Shown piece after piece: positions 40,735-50,689 of a DNA stretch of 64,000 nucleotides. The translations under genes and the position numbers were made by a program. The notes under the pieces are model-generated. The model did not search any database. It saw only the letters and a list, made by a program, of their open reading frames with translations, and had not been told where the DNA came from. The stretch is from CADEDV01 sp964437415 (GTDB lineage: Bacteria; Bacteroidota; Bacteroidia; Chitinophagales; Chitinophagaceae). The stretch covers positions 62,001-126,000 of the forward strand of contig CAYTGN010000006.1 of assembly GCA_964437415.1 (NCBI GenBank), given 5' to 3'. Each line of letters starts with the position of its first letter. Positions within the stretch are counted from its first letter, which is position 1.

Positions 40735-43440
40735 TTAGTGTTGCTTTACTACTTTCCTGTCAATAACTATTCCTTCTGAATGGATGCGGAGATAATAAAT
40801 GCCGGGTGGTAAATGGCCGGTATTATGGATATAAAGGCGATTATTTCCTTCATTCAGGCTAAAACGGTTCTTTTTTGCAGTTCTTCCAAACTGATCCACT
40901 ATCTCAACATCTGCAGAGCGATTTTTTTCACTGATAATATCAAACTGCAATTGCTGGTTAAAAGGATTAATGACTGAGATGAATTGTAGTCCGGAAATCG
41001 GGTTGGCCAACAGGATTACCTTTGAATAAATAAACTTTCCGCTGCTATTACGCATTTTTATGCGGTAATATGTTTTTGCTGTTAATGCCTGCTGATCAGT
41101 ATAAGAGTAAGTATTCAGCTCTGCACCAAAATGCTCGTGACTGCTGACAGTGCCAATTGTAATAAAGTCAATACCATTCAGACTTTTTTCAATATCAAAA
41201 TACAGCAGCTCACTTTCCTTATTACTTGTCCAGTTAATCATCGGCCGGGTATTATCTGTTCTTCCGGAAACTGATATGAAATGAGTGGTAAGTGGAACAC
41301 CACAATCAATAACCGAAGCTGTGATGATATTCATTTCATCAGTGAACCGGCATCCCGGATCCGACAAATTATCTGATGTGGTAGCAGCAACTAAGCGATA
41401 CATGTCACCACTATTGGCCAATTGTGTTTCGGATGGTGGCACGGTATAAGAAGTAACATATTCCCATTCGCTGCCATTCCATACTGGACTTGCAGGTCCT
41501 GAAGGTCCTGTTACATCCGTCCAGGTAGTTCCGCCGTCTGTACTTCGCTGCCATTGATAATGCACATAGTTGTTGAAGTAAGACCTGACAGTGTCATACA
41601 AGGTGAATGCATTCCCCTCACATATGATAGGGTCAAGTGAAGGCGAATATCGCATGTTTGGCGAGCAGGTAGCCACCGTAATATCATCAAGTGCCCAGTC
41701 ATTGCCGCCCCCTCCCGGTGCGTTGTTGTAATAACGCAGGGTGAAACTGGTTTGTGAAGGGCCTGTCAAAAAGGTGAATCCCTTTTTCACCCATTGGCCG
41801 GTATACAAAAGGTCACCTGAGGTATAATAATCGACACCATCAAGAGCCATAGCGAGATTTGGCTTTACTCCTGAAGAATCACCCGGTCCTGTCGGAATGT
41901 AGCCTCCCGAGCCAGCACTTACAGCATTGGAGTCGCTACCGCATTTAGAGCAGATATTTCTCATCCAGCAGGATATTTCATAATAGGTGTTGGGGCAAAG
42001 TCCTGTTATCGTGTGCTGGAAGGCAGAATCTATACGATAAGCAGCGTTGATCACAAGCATATAGCCGCCGGTATTACCATTCGTTGTATCAGCGGCAGGA
42101 TTACCCGCCAGCGGATCAGCAGCACCAGTGTGATCGCCGATAATGTCCCACAACCGAAACACACGATGTGTAGGAGAGCTATTATCAGGTTTTGCCCATG
42201 TGTTTACAGTACTATAATTACTTTGTGTTGATGTATTATTGGCAATTGCATAGTAATAGTCGTTTGGCATATTGGTACCTGAAAACCCGCTGTAGGTATA
42301 TCCGGTAGGGACATTGGCAGATGTACCCCTATTGCGCAGGTTGCCATTTCCAAAAGATCCGTTGAATTCTGTTCCTAATGAGTTTACCCCGACGGAGTTG
42401 GCACAGATGCCAAAGTTGGTGTACACGGCAACTTGCCGGGAAGGAAAGCTGAATGTATTTACTGTGGGTGGTGTGGTGGTGTAGGTAATATTTCCCCCTC
42501 CGAGATTGATTACAGATCCACCGGCTGCTGTCACCTGCACCCTGAATGAAGCCATCATGATACAATTGCTGCCGCCGAAATTGGGTTTGTGCCCGTTGTT
42601 GTTTCTTATTCTTCCTCTTCGATAAACAGTAGCGGGTTGGTCAACATTGCGGTATCCCATGTTCATAGTAATATTGGATCCGCTTATCCATCCTTCATCA
42701 TTGGAAGCGTCAAACTGGTTATCTGTAAACTGTTTGTATATTTTTCCTTCATTTGTCAGGATGCGCAATGTACCGGGAATATAACTGGTGCCTGCCGGGA
42801 TAGCATCACTAAAACGACAACTATCAAAGGAACCTCCTCGTACTACAACGGTTGCTCTTATTTCAAGGATATCATTTGTTTCTACTGTTCCTCCGGTTGG
42901 TTTGCTAAGGTTTACATAGCTTTTTCCAAAATCTATCAATGGTGTTGGAATGGCCGGATGAGTGACGCATATACGAAAACCACCATTGCTGGTGATGGCT
43001 GAGTTACCTGCTGAATACACCCTGATGTAATAGGTGGTATTCCGGGCCAGGTTTGTAACAGCAATACTTGTTGTGCCACAGGCAAGTGAAGTGAGAGCAC
43101 CACAGGTGCCCGAAAACAATTGCAGTCGGACGCCGGATGAATTCAGGTTTGAACCAATATTACTTAGGGTTATCGTATGATCAGTAGATACAGAGACAAA
43201 CCTGTACCAAACATCGTCATCCGCAGTGCCTGTACATGGAGCAACGGCAATACCTGAGTTGGTGGCGCCAATCACAGTGCCGTTTGTATTTATACATGAA
43301 GTGGAGGAAGTTAGTAAGGTCGCAGATCCACAGTTGTTGTTAGCTGGTTGTGCCTGTACTATGCCAGGCAGAAACAGCGATCCTGCTATCAGCAGAATGC
43401 CTGCTAAAAGATTAAACGACAAGTGTAGATTTGGTCTCAT
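40735..43440 (-). CDS. Large secreted multidomain protein with T9SS sorting domain
   Basis: 901 aa with a signal peptide ending IVQAQ. Domains in order: a PPC-like beta domain (about residues 35-160, TADDDVWYRFVSVSTDHTITL), a DUF11-like repeat (about 170-320, SDAIPAGTSYIPGTL), a carbohydrate-binding or MAM-like jelly roll (about 345-640, TGLCPNTYYEISCWMRNI and NDWALDDITVATC), and an Ig-like region (HYQWQRSTDGGTTW). The C-terminal type A T9SS sorting domain starts near INPFNQQLQFDI. There is no catalytic motif. I infer an adhesin or surface binding protein. It is convergent with lspA, 5 bp apart. Confidence 0.85.
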   Translation of the reverse strand: MRPNLHLSFNLLAGILLIAGSLFLPGIVQAQPANNNCGSATLLTSSTSCINTNGTVIGATNSGIAVAPCTGTADDDVWYRFVSVSTDHTITLSNIGSNLNSSGVRLQLFSGTCGALTSLACGTTSIAVTNLARNTTYYIRVYSAGNSAITSNGGFRICVTHPAIPTPLIDFGKSYVNLSKPTGGTVETNDILEIRATVVVRGGSFDSCRFSDAIPAGTSYIPGTLRILTNEGKIYKQFTDNQFDASNDEGWISGSNITMNMGYRNVDQPATVYRRGRIRNNNGHKPNFGGSNCIMMASFRVQVTAAGGSVINLGGGNITYTTTPPTVNTFSFPSRQVAVYTNFGICANSVGVNSLGTEFNGSFGNGNLRNRGTSANVPTGYTYSGFSGTNMPNDYYYAIANNTSTQSNYSTVNTWAKPDNSSPTHRVFRLWDIIGDHTGAADPLAGNPAADTTNGNTGGYMLVINAAYRIDSAFQHTITGLCPNTYYEISCWMRNICSKCGSDSNAVSAGSGGYIPTGPGDSSGVKPNLAMALDGVDYYTSGDLLYTGQWVKKGFTFLTGPSQTSFTLRYYNNAPGGGGNDWALDDITVATCSPNMRYSPSLDPIICEGNAFTLYDTVRSYFNNYVHYQWQRSTDGGTTWTDVTGPSGPASPVWNGSEWEYVTSYTVPPSETQLANSGDMYRLVAATTSDNLSDPGCRFTDEMNIITASVIDCGVPLTTHFISVSGRTDNTRPMINWTSNKESELLYFDIEKSLNGIDFITIGTVSSHEHFGAELNTYSYTDQQALTAKTYYRIKMRNSSGKFIYSKVILLANPISGLQFISVINPFNQQLQFDIISEKNRSADVEIVDQFGRTAKKNRFSLNEGNNRLYIHNTGHLPPGIYYLRIHSEGIVIDRKVVKQH

Positions 43441-43626
43441 TGGATATTAGATTACTTTCAGCTCACAACCAGTCAACTTCAACAACTAAAATAGAGGAAT
43501 CAGGCTCCTGAAACAATAGGAGTTTACCATGTGAAAGACAGAAATTTATACTACAAAATTTGCAGGTAAAACCCCTATTGCAGCGGCATTTTTGACTTAT
43601 TATTTTCATGTCAGAAATCCTTATAT

Positions 43627-45477
43627 ATGAAAGACTTGTTTCGCCGGTTTGGGCTTCCCCTTTTTTTAAGTTTTTGCCTGGTGAGTAAAAGCTCTGCACA
43701 GGTGATTGACTCTACTACTATACTCTTCGATATTGACACCGTGGCAAAGTATCTGGGCTATCCTTGGGAGATCACTCACGGGCCCGATGATTCACTGTGG
43801 ATTACCGAAGCAAGAGGTTACCGTGTGTTGCGTATCAGTGCCAGCAGAACAGGTTTGCAGAAAGAAGTTGCTGCGCAGCAAATTTTAGCGATCCCTTTTG
43901 GGGGCAGTGAGATAAATTTTGGACGTAGCCAGGAATCCGCTGGCCGTTGGCCGCAGGGAGGTATGCAAGGGTTAGCGATACACCCCGAATTCTTAAGCGG
44001 TAAGCCATGGGTCTACCTGTCTTATGTGTTTAAACTGGGGGCATGCCCTGCGGGCAACAATCCTTGTTATTACAGGGCCAAAATTGTTCGTTGCCGGTTT
44101 TATTTTGCCGGTGATGCGGGCAACCCGACATCATCACCTCAACGTGATACTCTTGTCATCATGGATACGGTGATCTCTAATCTTCCCGGCAGCAATGACC
44201 ATAATTCAGGACGTCTCACTATCAGTCCGGTTACCGAAGGCGACGGAACCTACAAATTGTATTATACCATAGGCGATATGGGGGCCGGCCAGTTTAACAA
44301 CGCTGCCAGGGCCATGCATGCACAAAACCGTGACACTTGTGAAGGAAAGATATTAAGGCTGAATACGGAGCCGGACGGCGATGTATCATTTGGAGTGACG
44401 CATGATTACAATACCTGGCGGGAATGGATTCCCAATGACAATCCATTTAATCACAGTTCACCAGCGTTCAGTTCATTAAAAACTCCCGTATTTAGTTATG
44501 GTCATCGCAATGCCCAGGGAATTGTTTGGGGAAACCCCGATGGAGTATGGAGACTGTATAGTTCTGAACACGGCGACAAATCAGACGATGAACTCAATAT
44601 AATTGCGGCAGGTCAAAACTATGGCTGGCCCAAGGTGGCTGGTCTGTGTGATGATAATTATAATACTTATGATGCGTTTGTGAATAACAATCAACTGGCC
44701 GGGCAGAATGTGACGAGTGAGATAGCTGCGTTTTGCAATATTACCAGCGATAATAATGCGGCCATGTATTCATTCTTTAACTGGCCCGGTTCCGCTATTC
44801 CTTCCAGCGGCTCTCATATTTTCACCTGGCCCACTATCGCACCATCCAGTATTGATTTTTATAGTGGCACACAAATTCCAGGCTGGAGAAACTCACTGCT
44901 TGTCACTTCGCTGAAATATGGTCTATACCGGATGAAGCTAAATGCAACTGGCATTGCTATTGACAGCAATTCATCCCTGAATACAGTGGATACGTTTCCA
45001 TTGTTACATGGCTGGCGGGTGAGGGATATTGCTATTCACCGGTTTAGTAGTGGTGGTCAGTTGTGGGTAGTGATTGACAGCACGGGTTCCACTTCCGGGC
45101 CGACAGGTGGTTTCGGCGGCAGCAGCACCAGCACTGCCACCAAAGACGGCGGAAAAGTATTGAGGCTGACTTATAAAAACATGTCAACATTACCAGTAAC
45201 TAATAATCCCCGCAGCGGGCCGCCTGAGAGTCCTGATATGGTCAGGATATTTCCCAACCCTGTGCATCATACATTGTATGTGCAGGGAACAAGGGAACTG
45301 CGCAAACCATTGCTGGTAAGAATATTTGATATCAATGGCAAACTGCTGAAAGAAGAGAAGAGTTTCAGGAATGAATTTGCTATCCAGGTTGCCGATCTAA
45401 AGCCAGGCGTCTATATCCTGAAGCTATACAATGGAAACGAAATGGAAGTGCAGACAGAGAAGTTCATCCGGCAGTAA
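43627..45477 (+). CDS. PQQ-dependent sugar-dehydrogenase-like beta-propeller with T9SS sorting domain
   Basis: 616 aa with a signal peptide ending SSAQ. The main part, about residues 35-520, is a six-bladed propeller of the soluble glucose/sorbosone dehydrogenase (GSDH) family: YPWEITHGPDDSLWITEA, GGMQGLAIHPEF, ILRLNTEPDGD, SYGHRNAQGIVWG, SSEHGDKSDDELNII and GQNYGWP. The His, Arg and Asp/Glu residues for PQQ and substrate are in these blocks. The last ~85 residues (VRIFPNPVHHTLYVQG onward) are a type A T9SS sorting domain. The sugar is unknown. It is divergent from the 901-aa protein gene. Confidence 0.92.
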   Translation: MKDLFRRFGLPLFLSFCLVSKSSAQVIDSTTILFDIDTVAKYLGYPWEITHGPDDSLWITEARGYRVLRISASRTGLQKEVAAQQILAIPFGGSEINFGRSQESAGRWPQGGMQGLAIHPEFLSGKPWVYLSYVFKLGACPAGNNPCYYRAKIVRCRFYFAGDAGNPTSSPQRDTLVIMDTVISNLPGSNDHNSGRLTISPVTEGDGTYKLYYTIGDMGAGQFNNAARAMHAQNRDTCEGKILRLNTEPDGDVSFGVTHDYNTWREWIPNDNPFNHSSPAFSSLKTPVFSYGHRNAQGIVWGNPDGVWRLYSSEHGDKSDDELNIIAAGQNYGWPKVAGLCDDNYNTYDAFVNNNQLAGQNVTSEIAAFCNITSDNNAAMYSFFNWPGSAIPSSGSHIFTWPTIAPSSIDFYSGTQIPGWRNSLLVTSLKYGLYRMKLNATGIAIDSNSSLNTVDTFPLLHGWRVRDIAIHRFSSGGQLWVVIDSTGSTSGPTGGFGGSSTSTATKDGGKVLRLTYKNMSTLPVTNNPRSGPPESPDMVRIFPNPVHHTLYVQGTRELRKPLLVRIFDINGKLLKEEKSFRNEFAIQVADLKPGVYILKLYNGNEMEVQTEKFIRQ

Positions 45478-45508
45478 GAATTTTTTTTATATAAGCGTAT
45501 AACACAAA

Positions 45509-45535
45509 GCCCCGACAATTTAGCCGGGGCATTTG
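45509..45535 (+). terminator. Terminator after the GSDH gene
   Basis: GCCCCG (45509-45514) and CGGGGC (45525-45530) form perfect arms, followed by ATTTGTTT. It lies 32 bp after the stop codon and also serves the small minus-strand gene after it. Confidence 0.6.
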
Positions 45536-45557
45536 TTTAGGGTTATAGCTCAAGGGT

Positions 45558-45812
45558 TTATTCGTAATGATTGAACCATTCATCTCCGGAGGCATCTACC
45601 TGCCTGGTAGGTTTAACAGGTTTGTGCTGCACAATAGGTTTGGTATAAGGGTTAGTCATGGGAAACACCCTGATCTTGCTTGATGCCTTTGTTTTTCCTG
45701 ACAAAACTGCCCTTAAATATGGAGTTTGCTGGCTGGCTGATGAAGCAGAAGGATCATTGATGGCCTTCAGCGGATATGCTGAAAAGTAAAATGACGGCTG
45801 ACCACTTTTCAT
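45558..45812 (-). CDS. Hypothetical protein, 84 aa
   Basis: Basic and proline/serine-rich; no signal peptide, membrane helix or recognisable domain. Its end is acidic (VDASGDEWFNHYE). It is kept as a gene because it starts with ATG, has a complete frame between a terminator on one side and fumC's terminator on the other, and nothing else explains this stretch. I do not recognise a family. Confidence 0.5.
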   Translation of the reverse strand: MKSGQPSFYFSAYPLKAINDPSASSASQQTPYLRAVLSGKTKASSKIRVFPMTNPYTKPIVQHKPVKPTRQVDASGDEWFNHYE

Positions 45813-45900
45813 AGATGCGGATTTAAATTGTACGGACTTTATTCGTTAGCTGCATCAAGATAGAGACAATTCCGGCTTTATAGAAGAGCAGGGATATAAA

Positions 45901-45933
45901 AAAATGAGAAGTACGGGTTTGACTTCTCATTTT
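45901..45933 (-). terminator. Terminator of fumC
   Basis: AAAATGAGAAGT (45901-45912) and its perfect complement (45922-45933) form a 12-bp stem. Read on the minus strand it is followed by a run of seven T. It is 24 bp past the fumC stop. Confidence 0.8.
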
Positions 45934-45956
45934 ACTAAGCAATTTTACGATTCTGA

Positions 45957-47357
45957 CTATTTCAGCTCGCCAACCATATTGGACGGCCTGACCCATTCAT
46001 CAAATTGTTCAGGAGTGACATAACCCAGTTTTACTGCCATCTCCTTCAGTGTGGTTCCTTCTTTATGTGCTTTCTGGGCAATCTCAGCAGCTTTGTAATA
46101 GCCAATCTTTGTATTTAGCGAAGTGACAAGCATTAGCGAATTGTCAACATGTTTTTTTATATTGGCTTCGATCGGTGCAATGCCTTCTGCACATTTATCA
46201 TTGAAGGAAACACAGCCGTCACCGATCAGCCTGGCGCTATGCAGGAAGTTGTAGATCATTACCGGCTTGAACACATTCAGTTCAAAATGCCCGTTGCTGC
46301 CACCAATGCTGATGGCCACATCATTGCCCATCACCTGCGCTGCGATCATCGTCAGTGCTTCGCATTGCGTGGGGTTCACTTTGCCGGGCATGATGGAGGA
46401 ACCGGGTTCATTATCAGGAATGAATATTTCACCGATGCCACTCCTGGGACCTGAGGAAAGCATACGGATATCATTGGCGATCTTCATCAAACTCACAGCT
46501 ACTGTTTTCAATGCACCATGTGCTTCAACTATAGCGTCATGTGCTGCCAGCGCTTCAAATTTGTTCTCCGCCGTAATAAAAGGAAGACCCGTTAATGCTG
46601 CAATATGTTTTGCCACATTCTCTGCATACCCCGGAGGAGTGTTGATGCCGGTACCCACCGCAGTGCCGCCTAATGCCAGTTCGCTTAAATGAGGTAATGT
46701 ATTCCTGATTGCTTTCAATCCGTGATCGAGTTGTGATACATAGCCGCTGAATTCCTGGCCCACAGTAAGCGGTGTGGCATCCATAAAATGGGTGCGGCCG
46801 ATCTTCACTACATTCATGAACTCCCTGCTCTTGGCGGCTAATGTGTTTCGTAGTTTTTCAATTCCTGGGATGGTTGTTTCAATTAAAATTTTATAAGCGG
46901 CTATATGCATAGCCGTAGGAAACGTATCGTTGGAAGATTGTGATTTGTTCACATCATCATTAAGGTGCAGAAACTTTTCTTTATCCGTCAGCAACCCTCC
47001 TTTGATAACATGACCACGGTAAGCTACCACCTCGTTCACATTCATGTTGCTTTGGGTGCCGCTGCCTGTTTGCCATACCACCAAAGGAAAATAAGCATCT
47101 AATTTTCCTTCCAGGATCTCATCACACACCTGCCCGATCAGATCACTTTTTTCTTTCGGCAAGATACCTGCTTCAAAATTGGTGATGGCCGCTGCTTTTT
47201 TCAGGTAAGCAAATGCCCGGATGATCTCTTTGGGCATTCGGTTGATGTCCTGTGCAATTTTGAAATTCTCGATGCTGCGCTGGGTTTGGGCGCCATACAA
47301 TGCTTCTGCAGGCACTTTCACTTCTCCCATCGTGTCTTTTTCAATTCTGTATTCCAT
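45957..47357 (-). CDS. fumC: Class II fumarate hydratase
   Basis: Reversible fumarate/malate hydration in the TCA cycle; a fold without an Fe-S cluster. I choose ATG 47357 (466 aa, MEYRIEKDTMGEVKVP); an upstream frame to 47420 carries no family sequence and passes the promoter. Marks: GAQTQRSIENFKIA, GSGTQSNMNVNEV, KSQSSNDTFPTAMH, IGRTHFMDATPLTVGQEF, and the signature GSSIMPGKVNPTQCE with the catalytic Ser. Monocistronic, with its own -7 box and terminator. Confidence 0.96.
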   Translation of the reverse strand: MEYRIEKDTMGEVKVPAEALYGAQTQRSIENFKIAQDINRMPKEIIRAFAYLKKAAAITNFEAGILPKEKSDLIGQVCDEILEGKLDAYFPLVVWQTGSGTQSNMNVNEVVAYRGHVIKGGLLTDKEKFLHLNDDVNKSQSSNDTFPTAMHIAAYKILIETTIPGIEKLRNTLAAKSREFMNVVKIGRTHFMDATPLTVGQEFSGYVSQLDHGLKAIRNTLPHLSELALGGTAVGTGINTPPGYAENVAKHIAALTGLPFITAENKFEALAAHDAIVEAHGALKTVAVSLMKIANDIRMLSSGPRSGIGEIFIPDNEPGSSIMPGKVNPTQCEALTMIAAQVMGNDVAISIGGSNGHFELNVFKPVMIYNFLHSARLIGDGCVSFNDKCAEGIAPIEANIKKHVDNSLMLVTSLNTKIGYYKAAEIAQKAHKEGTTLKEMAVKLGYVTPEQFDEWVRPSNMVGELK

Positions 47358-47417
47358 GGTTGCTGAATAAATAATGTGTTTAAAAAGAGGCTGTCGGCCA
47401 CACCGGTTTTGGCGGGG

Positions 47418-47425
47418 CAAAGTTA
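47418..47425 (-). promoter_or_regulatory. -7 box of fumC
   Basis: On the minus strand TAACTTTG followed by C fits TAnnTTTG, 60 bp upstream of the ATG at 47357. Confidence 0.45.
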
Positions 47426-47506
47426 ACGGAAATGCCTCATCCCGGCCCGGTGAAAACGGTTGCTGCCCGCTGCTTTTTTAGCCGGAATAGTTGTATCATT
47501 GATACC

Positions 47507-48601
47507 ATGAAGCGCCTCATTTTTTTACAAGTTTTATTGCTGCTTTCCGTATGGGCCTGGTCGCAGCGGGCGGAAAATATTATTATAATCACCACCGATG
47601 GTCTTCGTTGGCAGGAAGTGTTCAAAGGCATGGATACGGCTATTGCGAACAACCCGAAATTCAATGAGGGTGACAGCGCTTATTTGTTTGAAAAATATTG
47701 GTCGGCTGATGAAAAGGAGCGAAGAAAAAAATTGCTGCCTTTTTTGTGGACAATGATAGAGCCAAAAGGACAATTGTATGGAAACAGGGTTTATGGCAAC
47801 AAAGTGGACAATGCCAATCCTTATTGGTTCAGCTATCCCGGCTACAGCGAACTGATGACTGGCTATGCCGATACGAATATCAATTCCAACAGCTACCCGC
47901 CCAATCCCAATATCACCGTGTTGGAATTTCTCAATAACCAGCCTAAACTAAAAGGAAAAGTGGTGGCTTTTGGGGCCTGGAATGCTTTTGACCGCATTCT
48001 CAATGAGCAAAGAAGCGGTGTGCCGGTGATCTGCGGGTTCAAACCAACGGGAGGGAAATACCCCACTGCCAAAGAGAAGTTGCTGAACGCCATGCTGCAG
48101 GATTCATACAAACCCTGGCATGAAGATGAATGCCTGGATGTGTTCACCCATCATGCTGCCATGGAATGGATCAAAACAAGAAAACCCAGGGTTGTTTATA
48201 TTGCTTACGGCGAAACAGATGAATGGGCCCATGCCGGTCAATACCGTTCTTATCTTGATGCGGCCCGCCAGGTGGATGCATGGATCGGACAATTGTGGAA
48301 TTACCTGCAAAATGACCCGCAATACAAAAACAAAACCGCAATCATATTCACCACCGATCATGGCAGGGGAGACAAGATAAAGGACGAATGGACAAGCCAC
48401 GGCAATAAGATCAGCGACTCACATGAAATGTGGCTGGCTGTCATGGGGCCGGATATCCTCAACCGGGGCGAAATGAAAATTGACATGCAACTATACCAGC
48501 AACAGGTGGCATCCACTGTGGCACAATTATTAGGATATACATTCAATGCCAAGCACCCGGTGGCGGAATATATCATCCCTGTATTTAAAATGAAGAAATG
48601 A
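47507..48601 (+). CDS. Exported alkaline-phosphatase-superfamily phosphodiesterase/sulfatase
   Basis: 364 aa from ATG 47507, which opens into a signal peptide ending AWSQ; the frame upstream, to 47432, overlaps the fumC promoter. Superfamily metal sites are visible: NIIIITTDGLRWQEV (first Asp), YPGYSELMTGY (likely nucleophile Ser or Thr), AYGETDEWAHAGQY (Asp and His) and IIFTTDHGRG (Asp and His). The substrate is unknown; close homologues are annotated as phosphoglyceromutase-like or type I phosphodiesterases. It overlaps the GH29 gene by 4 bp (ATGA), so translation is coupled. Confidence 0.88.
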   Translation: MKRLIFLQVLLLLSVWAWSQRAENIIIITTDGLRWQEVFKGMDTAIANNPKFNEGDSAYLFEKYWSADEKERRKKLLPFLWTMIEPKGQLYGNRVYGNKVDNANPYWFSYPGYSELMTGYADTNINSNSYPPNPNITVLEFLNNQPKLKGKVVAFGAWNAFDRILNEQRSGVPVICGFKPTGGKYPTAKEKLLNAMLQDSYKPWHEDECLDVFTHHAAMEWIKTRKPRVVYIAYGETDEWAHAGQYRSYLDAARQVDAWIGQLWNYLQNDPQYKNKTAIIFTTDHGRGDKIKDEWTSHGNKISDSHEMWLAVMGPDILNRGEMKIDMQLYQQQVASTVAQLLGYTFNAKHPVAEYIIPVFKMKK

Positions 48602-50007
48602 GAACAATTCTGACTGCAATTTTTATTTTGACAATAGGCATCTGCCAGGCGCAGCAAAAGTTGCCCTTGCCCTCTTCCGCACAACTGGCATGGCATGATA
48701 TGGAGTTTTATCTCTTTGTGCATTTTGGTCCCAACACTTTTACAGACAAGGAATGGGGACATGGCGATGAGCCTGCAGAAGTGTTCAACCCAACTCAATT
48801 GGATTGCCGTCAGTGGACAAGAATAGCAAAACAGGCAGGCGCCAAAGGTATCATCATCACGGCCAAGCATCATGATGGATTTTGTTTATGGCCCAGTAAA
48901 TTTTCTACACATACCGTGCGGGAAAGCAAATGGAAAGACGGCAAGGGCGATGTGTTGAAAGAACTCTCTCAAGCCTGTCGTGAGGCCGGGTTGAAGTTTG
49001 GAGTTTATATTTCACCGTGGGACAGGAACCATCCGGACTATGGCACTGAAAAGTATAATGATGTTTTTGTGAACATGATGAAGGAAATTTTTCAGAATTA
49101 TGGGCCCATCTGGGAATTGTGGTGGGATGGCGCCAATGGCGAAGGCCCTAACGGAAAAAAACAGGTATATGACTGGCGCAGGTTTGAAAATACAGTCCGG
49201 CAGCTATCACCCCGCACAGTTATTTTCAGTGATATTGGCCCTGATATCCGCTGGGTGGGCAATGAAAGAGGCATTGCAGGCAAAACCAACTGGAACTATT
49301 TGGATACCGCTGGTTTTGCAAGAGGTATCGGGGCGCCGCACATCGATACGCTAAGCCAGGGAAACTATTTGGGCAGGCATTGGATACCTGCGGAATGTGA
49401 TGTGAGCATCCGCCCGGGGTGGTTTTACCACAGCAAAGAAGATGACAAAGTGAAAACACCGGCCCAGCTATTTGACCTCTATCTAAAATCAGTGGGGCGT
49501 GGAGCAAATTTTCTGTTGAATGTGCCGCCTGATGCAAGAGGACTGATCCATAAAAATGATTCTGCAGCGTTAGTGGGTTTCAGAAAGTTGAAACTGGAGA
49601 ATTTCAGTAATAACCTGCTGCGGCAGGCGGGCACTTATTGGGACCTGAGTCATCTGGGAAAAAACGACGAGATTTTATTCAGGGGTTTTGACGAAGGCCC
49701 CCGCACTTATGGAATAAATGTTCAGCGTTTCATTGTGCAGATGCAGCAGCCCACCCGCATCAATTGCATTATGCTGCGTGAAGCGATACACCTGGGTCAG
49801 TCGGTGCAACGGTATAAAATCATTTTATACAACGGTGAAAAAGCTATCCGTGAACTGGATGGCAGCACCGTTGGACGAAAAAGAATCATCACTTTTCCGG
49901 CTGAAACCATAACTTCTTTCCGGGTCTTTATGGATGACCGGAATGGTAACGATAATATCAGTGGGGTAGCCGCTTACCTGATAGATGAAAATCTCGTGGA
50001 AAAATAG
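48598..50007 (+). CDS. Alpha-L-fucosidase (GH29)
   Basis: 469 aa with a signal peptide ending CQAQ. It removes alpha-linked L-fucose from glycans in the periplasm. Marks: FYLFVHFGPNTFTDKEWG, KGIIITAKHHDGFCLWPSK, GVYISPWDRNHPDYG, and the catalytic Asp about residue 177 in LWWDGANGEG. NVPPDARGLIHKND ends the barrel; about 120 residues of beta-sandwich follow. The neighbouring phosphodiesterase or sulfatase, coupled by ATGA, suggests joint use of a decorated fucosylated glycan (inference). Confidence 0.92.
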   Translation: MRTILTAIFILTIGICQAQQKLPLPSSAQLAWHDMEFYLFVHFGPNTFTDKEWGHGDEPAEVFNPTQLDCRQWTRIAKQAGAKGIIITAKHHDGFCLWPSKFSTHTVRESKWKDGKGDVLKELSQACREAGLKFGVYISPWDRNHPDYGTEKYNDVFVNMMKEIFQNYGPIWELWWDGANGEGPNGKKQVYDWRRFENTVRQLSPRTVIFSDIGPDIRWVGNERGIAGKTNWNYLDTAGFARGIGAPHIDTLSQGNYLGRHWIPAECDVSIRPGWFYHSKEDDKVKTPAQLFDLYLKSVGRGANFLLNVPPDARGLIHKNDSAALVGFRKLKLENFSNNLLRQAGTYWDLSHLGKNDEILFRGFDEGPRTYGINVQRFIVQMQQPTRINCIMLREAIHLGQSVQRYKIILYNGEKAIRELDGSTVGRKRIITFPAETITSFRVFMDDRNGNDNISGVAAYLIDENLVEK

Positions 50008-50023
50008 GCACTGTTGCTCAACG

Positions 50024-50545
50024 CTATTCTGATTTCACTTCAACTTTCGTGGTTCCTTTTTCGCCGGGGGAAACATAAATAAAGGCCCGTTTCCCTTCAC
50101 TGGTTTCGGCAATAAAGCAATGTTGCCAGGGGCCGCTGCCATTACGGATCACTGCAAAATGAGAAAAAGAATTTTTAGTGAGGTGGCCCGTCATCCGGCG
50201 CAGGTCCGCACCAGTATTGCATTTTTCGAACTGGTCCCGGTCAAAGCTGATGGCAGAAATTCCGGTTTTACTTCCGGCCAGTTCCACCGGCACTTTTTCA
50301 TGACGCATCTCCATGTTATACCACTCCAGAATTTCCTTGTTGTCTTCTTTGCTGATCACCAGCGCCAGGTCAAGCCTTTCTTTTACGGCTATCGCCTCTC
50401 CAGCCGAAAATGCCATTTTATCCCTCAGACCAATATAAGCTTTTTGCCCTGTGGCCATGTCCACGGTAAATGCCTGTAATGGCTGGGACGTGGCTGATAA
50501 GATGAGAAAGATGAAAAGCGAAGTAGTGATGATCAACTTTTTCAT
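50024..50545 (-). CDS. Hypothetical exported protein, 173 aa
   Basis: A signal peptide (KKLIITTSLFIFLILSATSQ) precedes about 150 residues without a motif that I recognise. The middle region, KEILEWYNMEMRHEKV, and the C-terminal RAFIYVSPGEKGTTKVEV suggest a small alpha/beta domain. It is convergent with the GH29 gene (16 bp) and may be unrelated to it. The gene is well supported by its start and by signal-peptide logic; no function is proposed. Confidence 0.7.
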   Translation of the reverse strand: MKKLIITTSLFIFLILSATSQPLQAFTVDMATGQKAYIGLRDKMAFSAGEAIAVKERLDLALVISKEDNKEILEWYNMEMRHEKVPVELAGSKTGISAISFDRDQFEKCNTGADLRRMTGHLTKNSFSHFAVIRNGSGPWQHCFIAETSEGKRAFIYVSPGEKGTTKVEVKSE

Positions 50546-50689
50546 AAAATGTTTTTGTGTTGGTTAAAGCTTATAGGACAGGTTGCAAATTTCAACAACA
50601 AGAATATGCCAGCCATTTTTTTCCGGCCGGGATGATTATGTTTACAAGCAAACAGTGCATATATCCATTTAAAGTGTTGCGCCGCTTTT

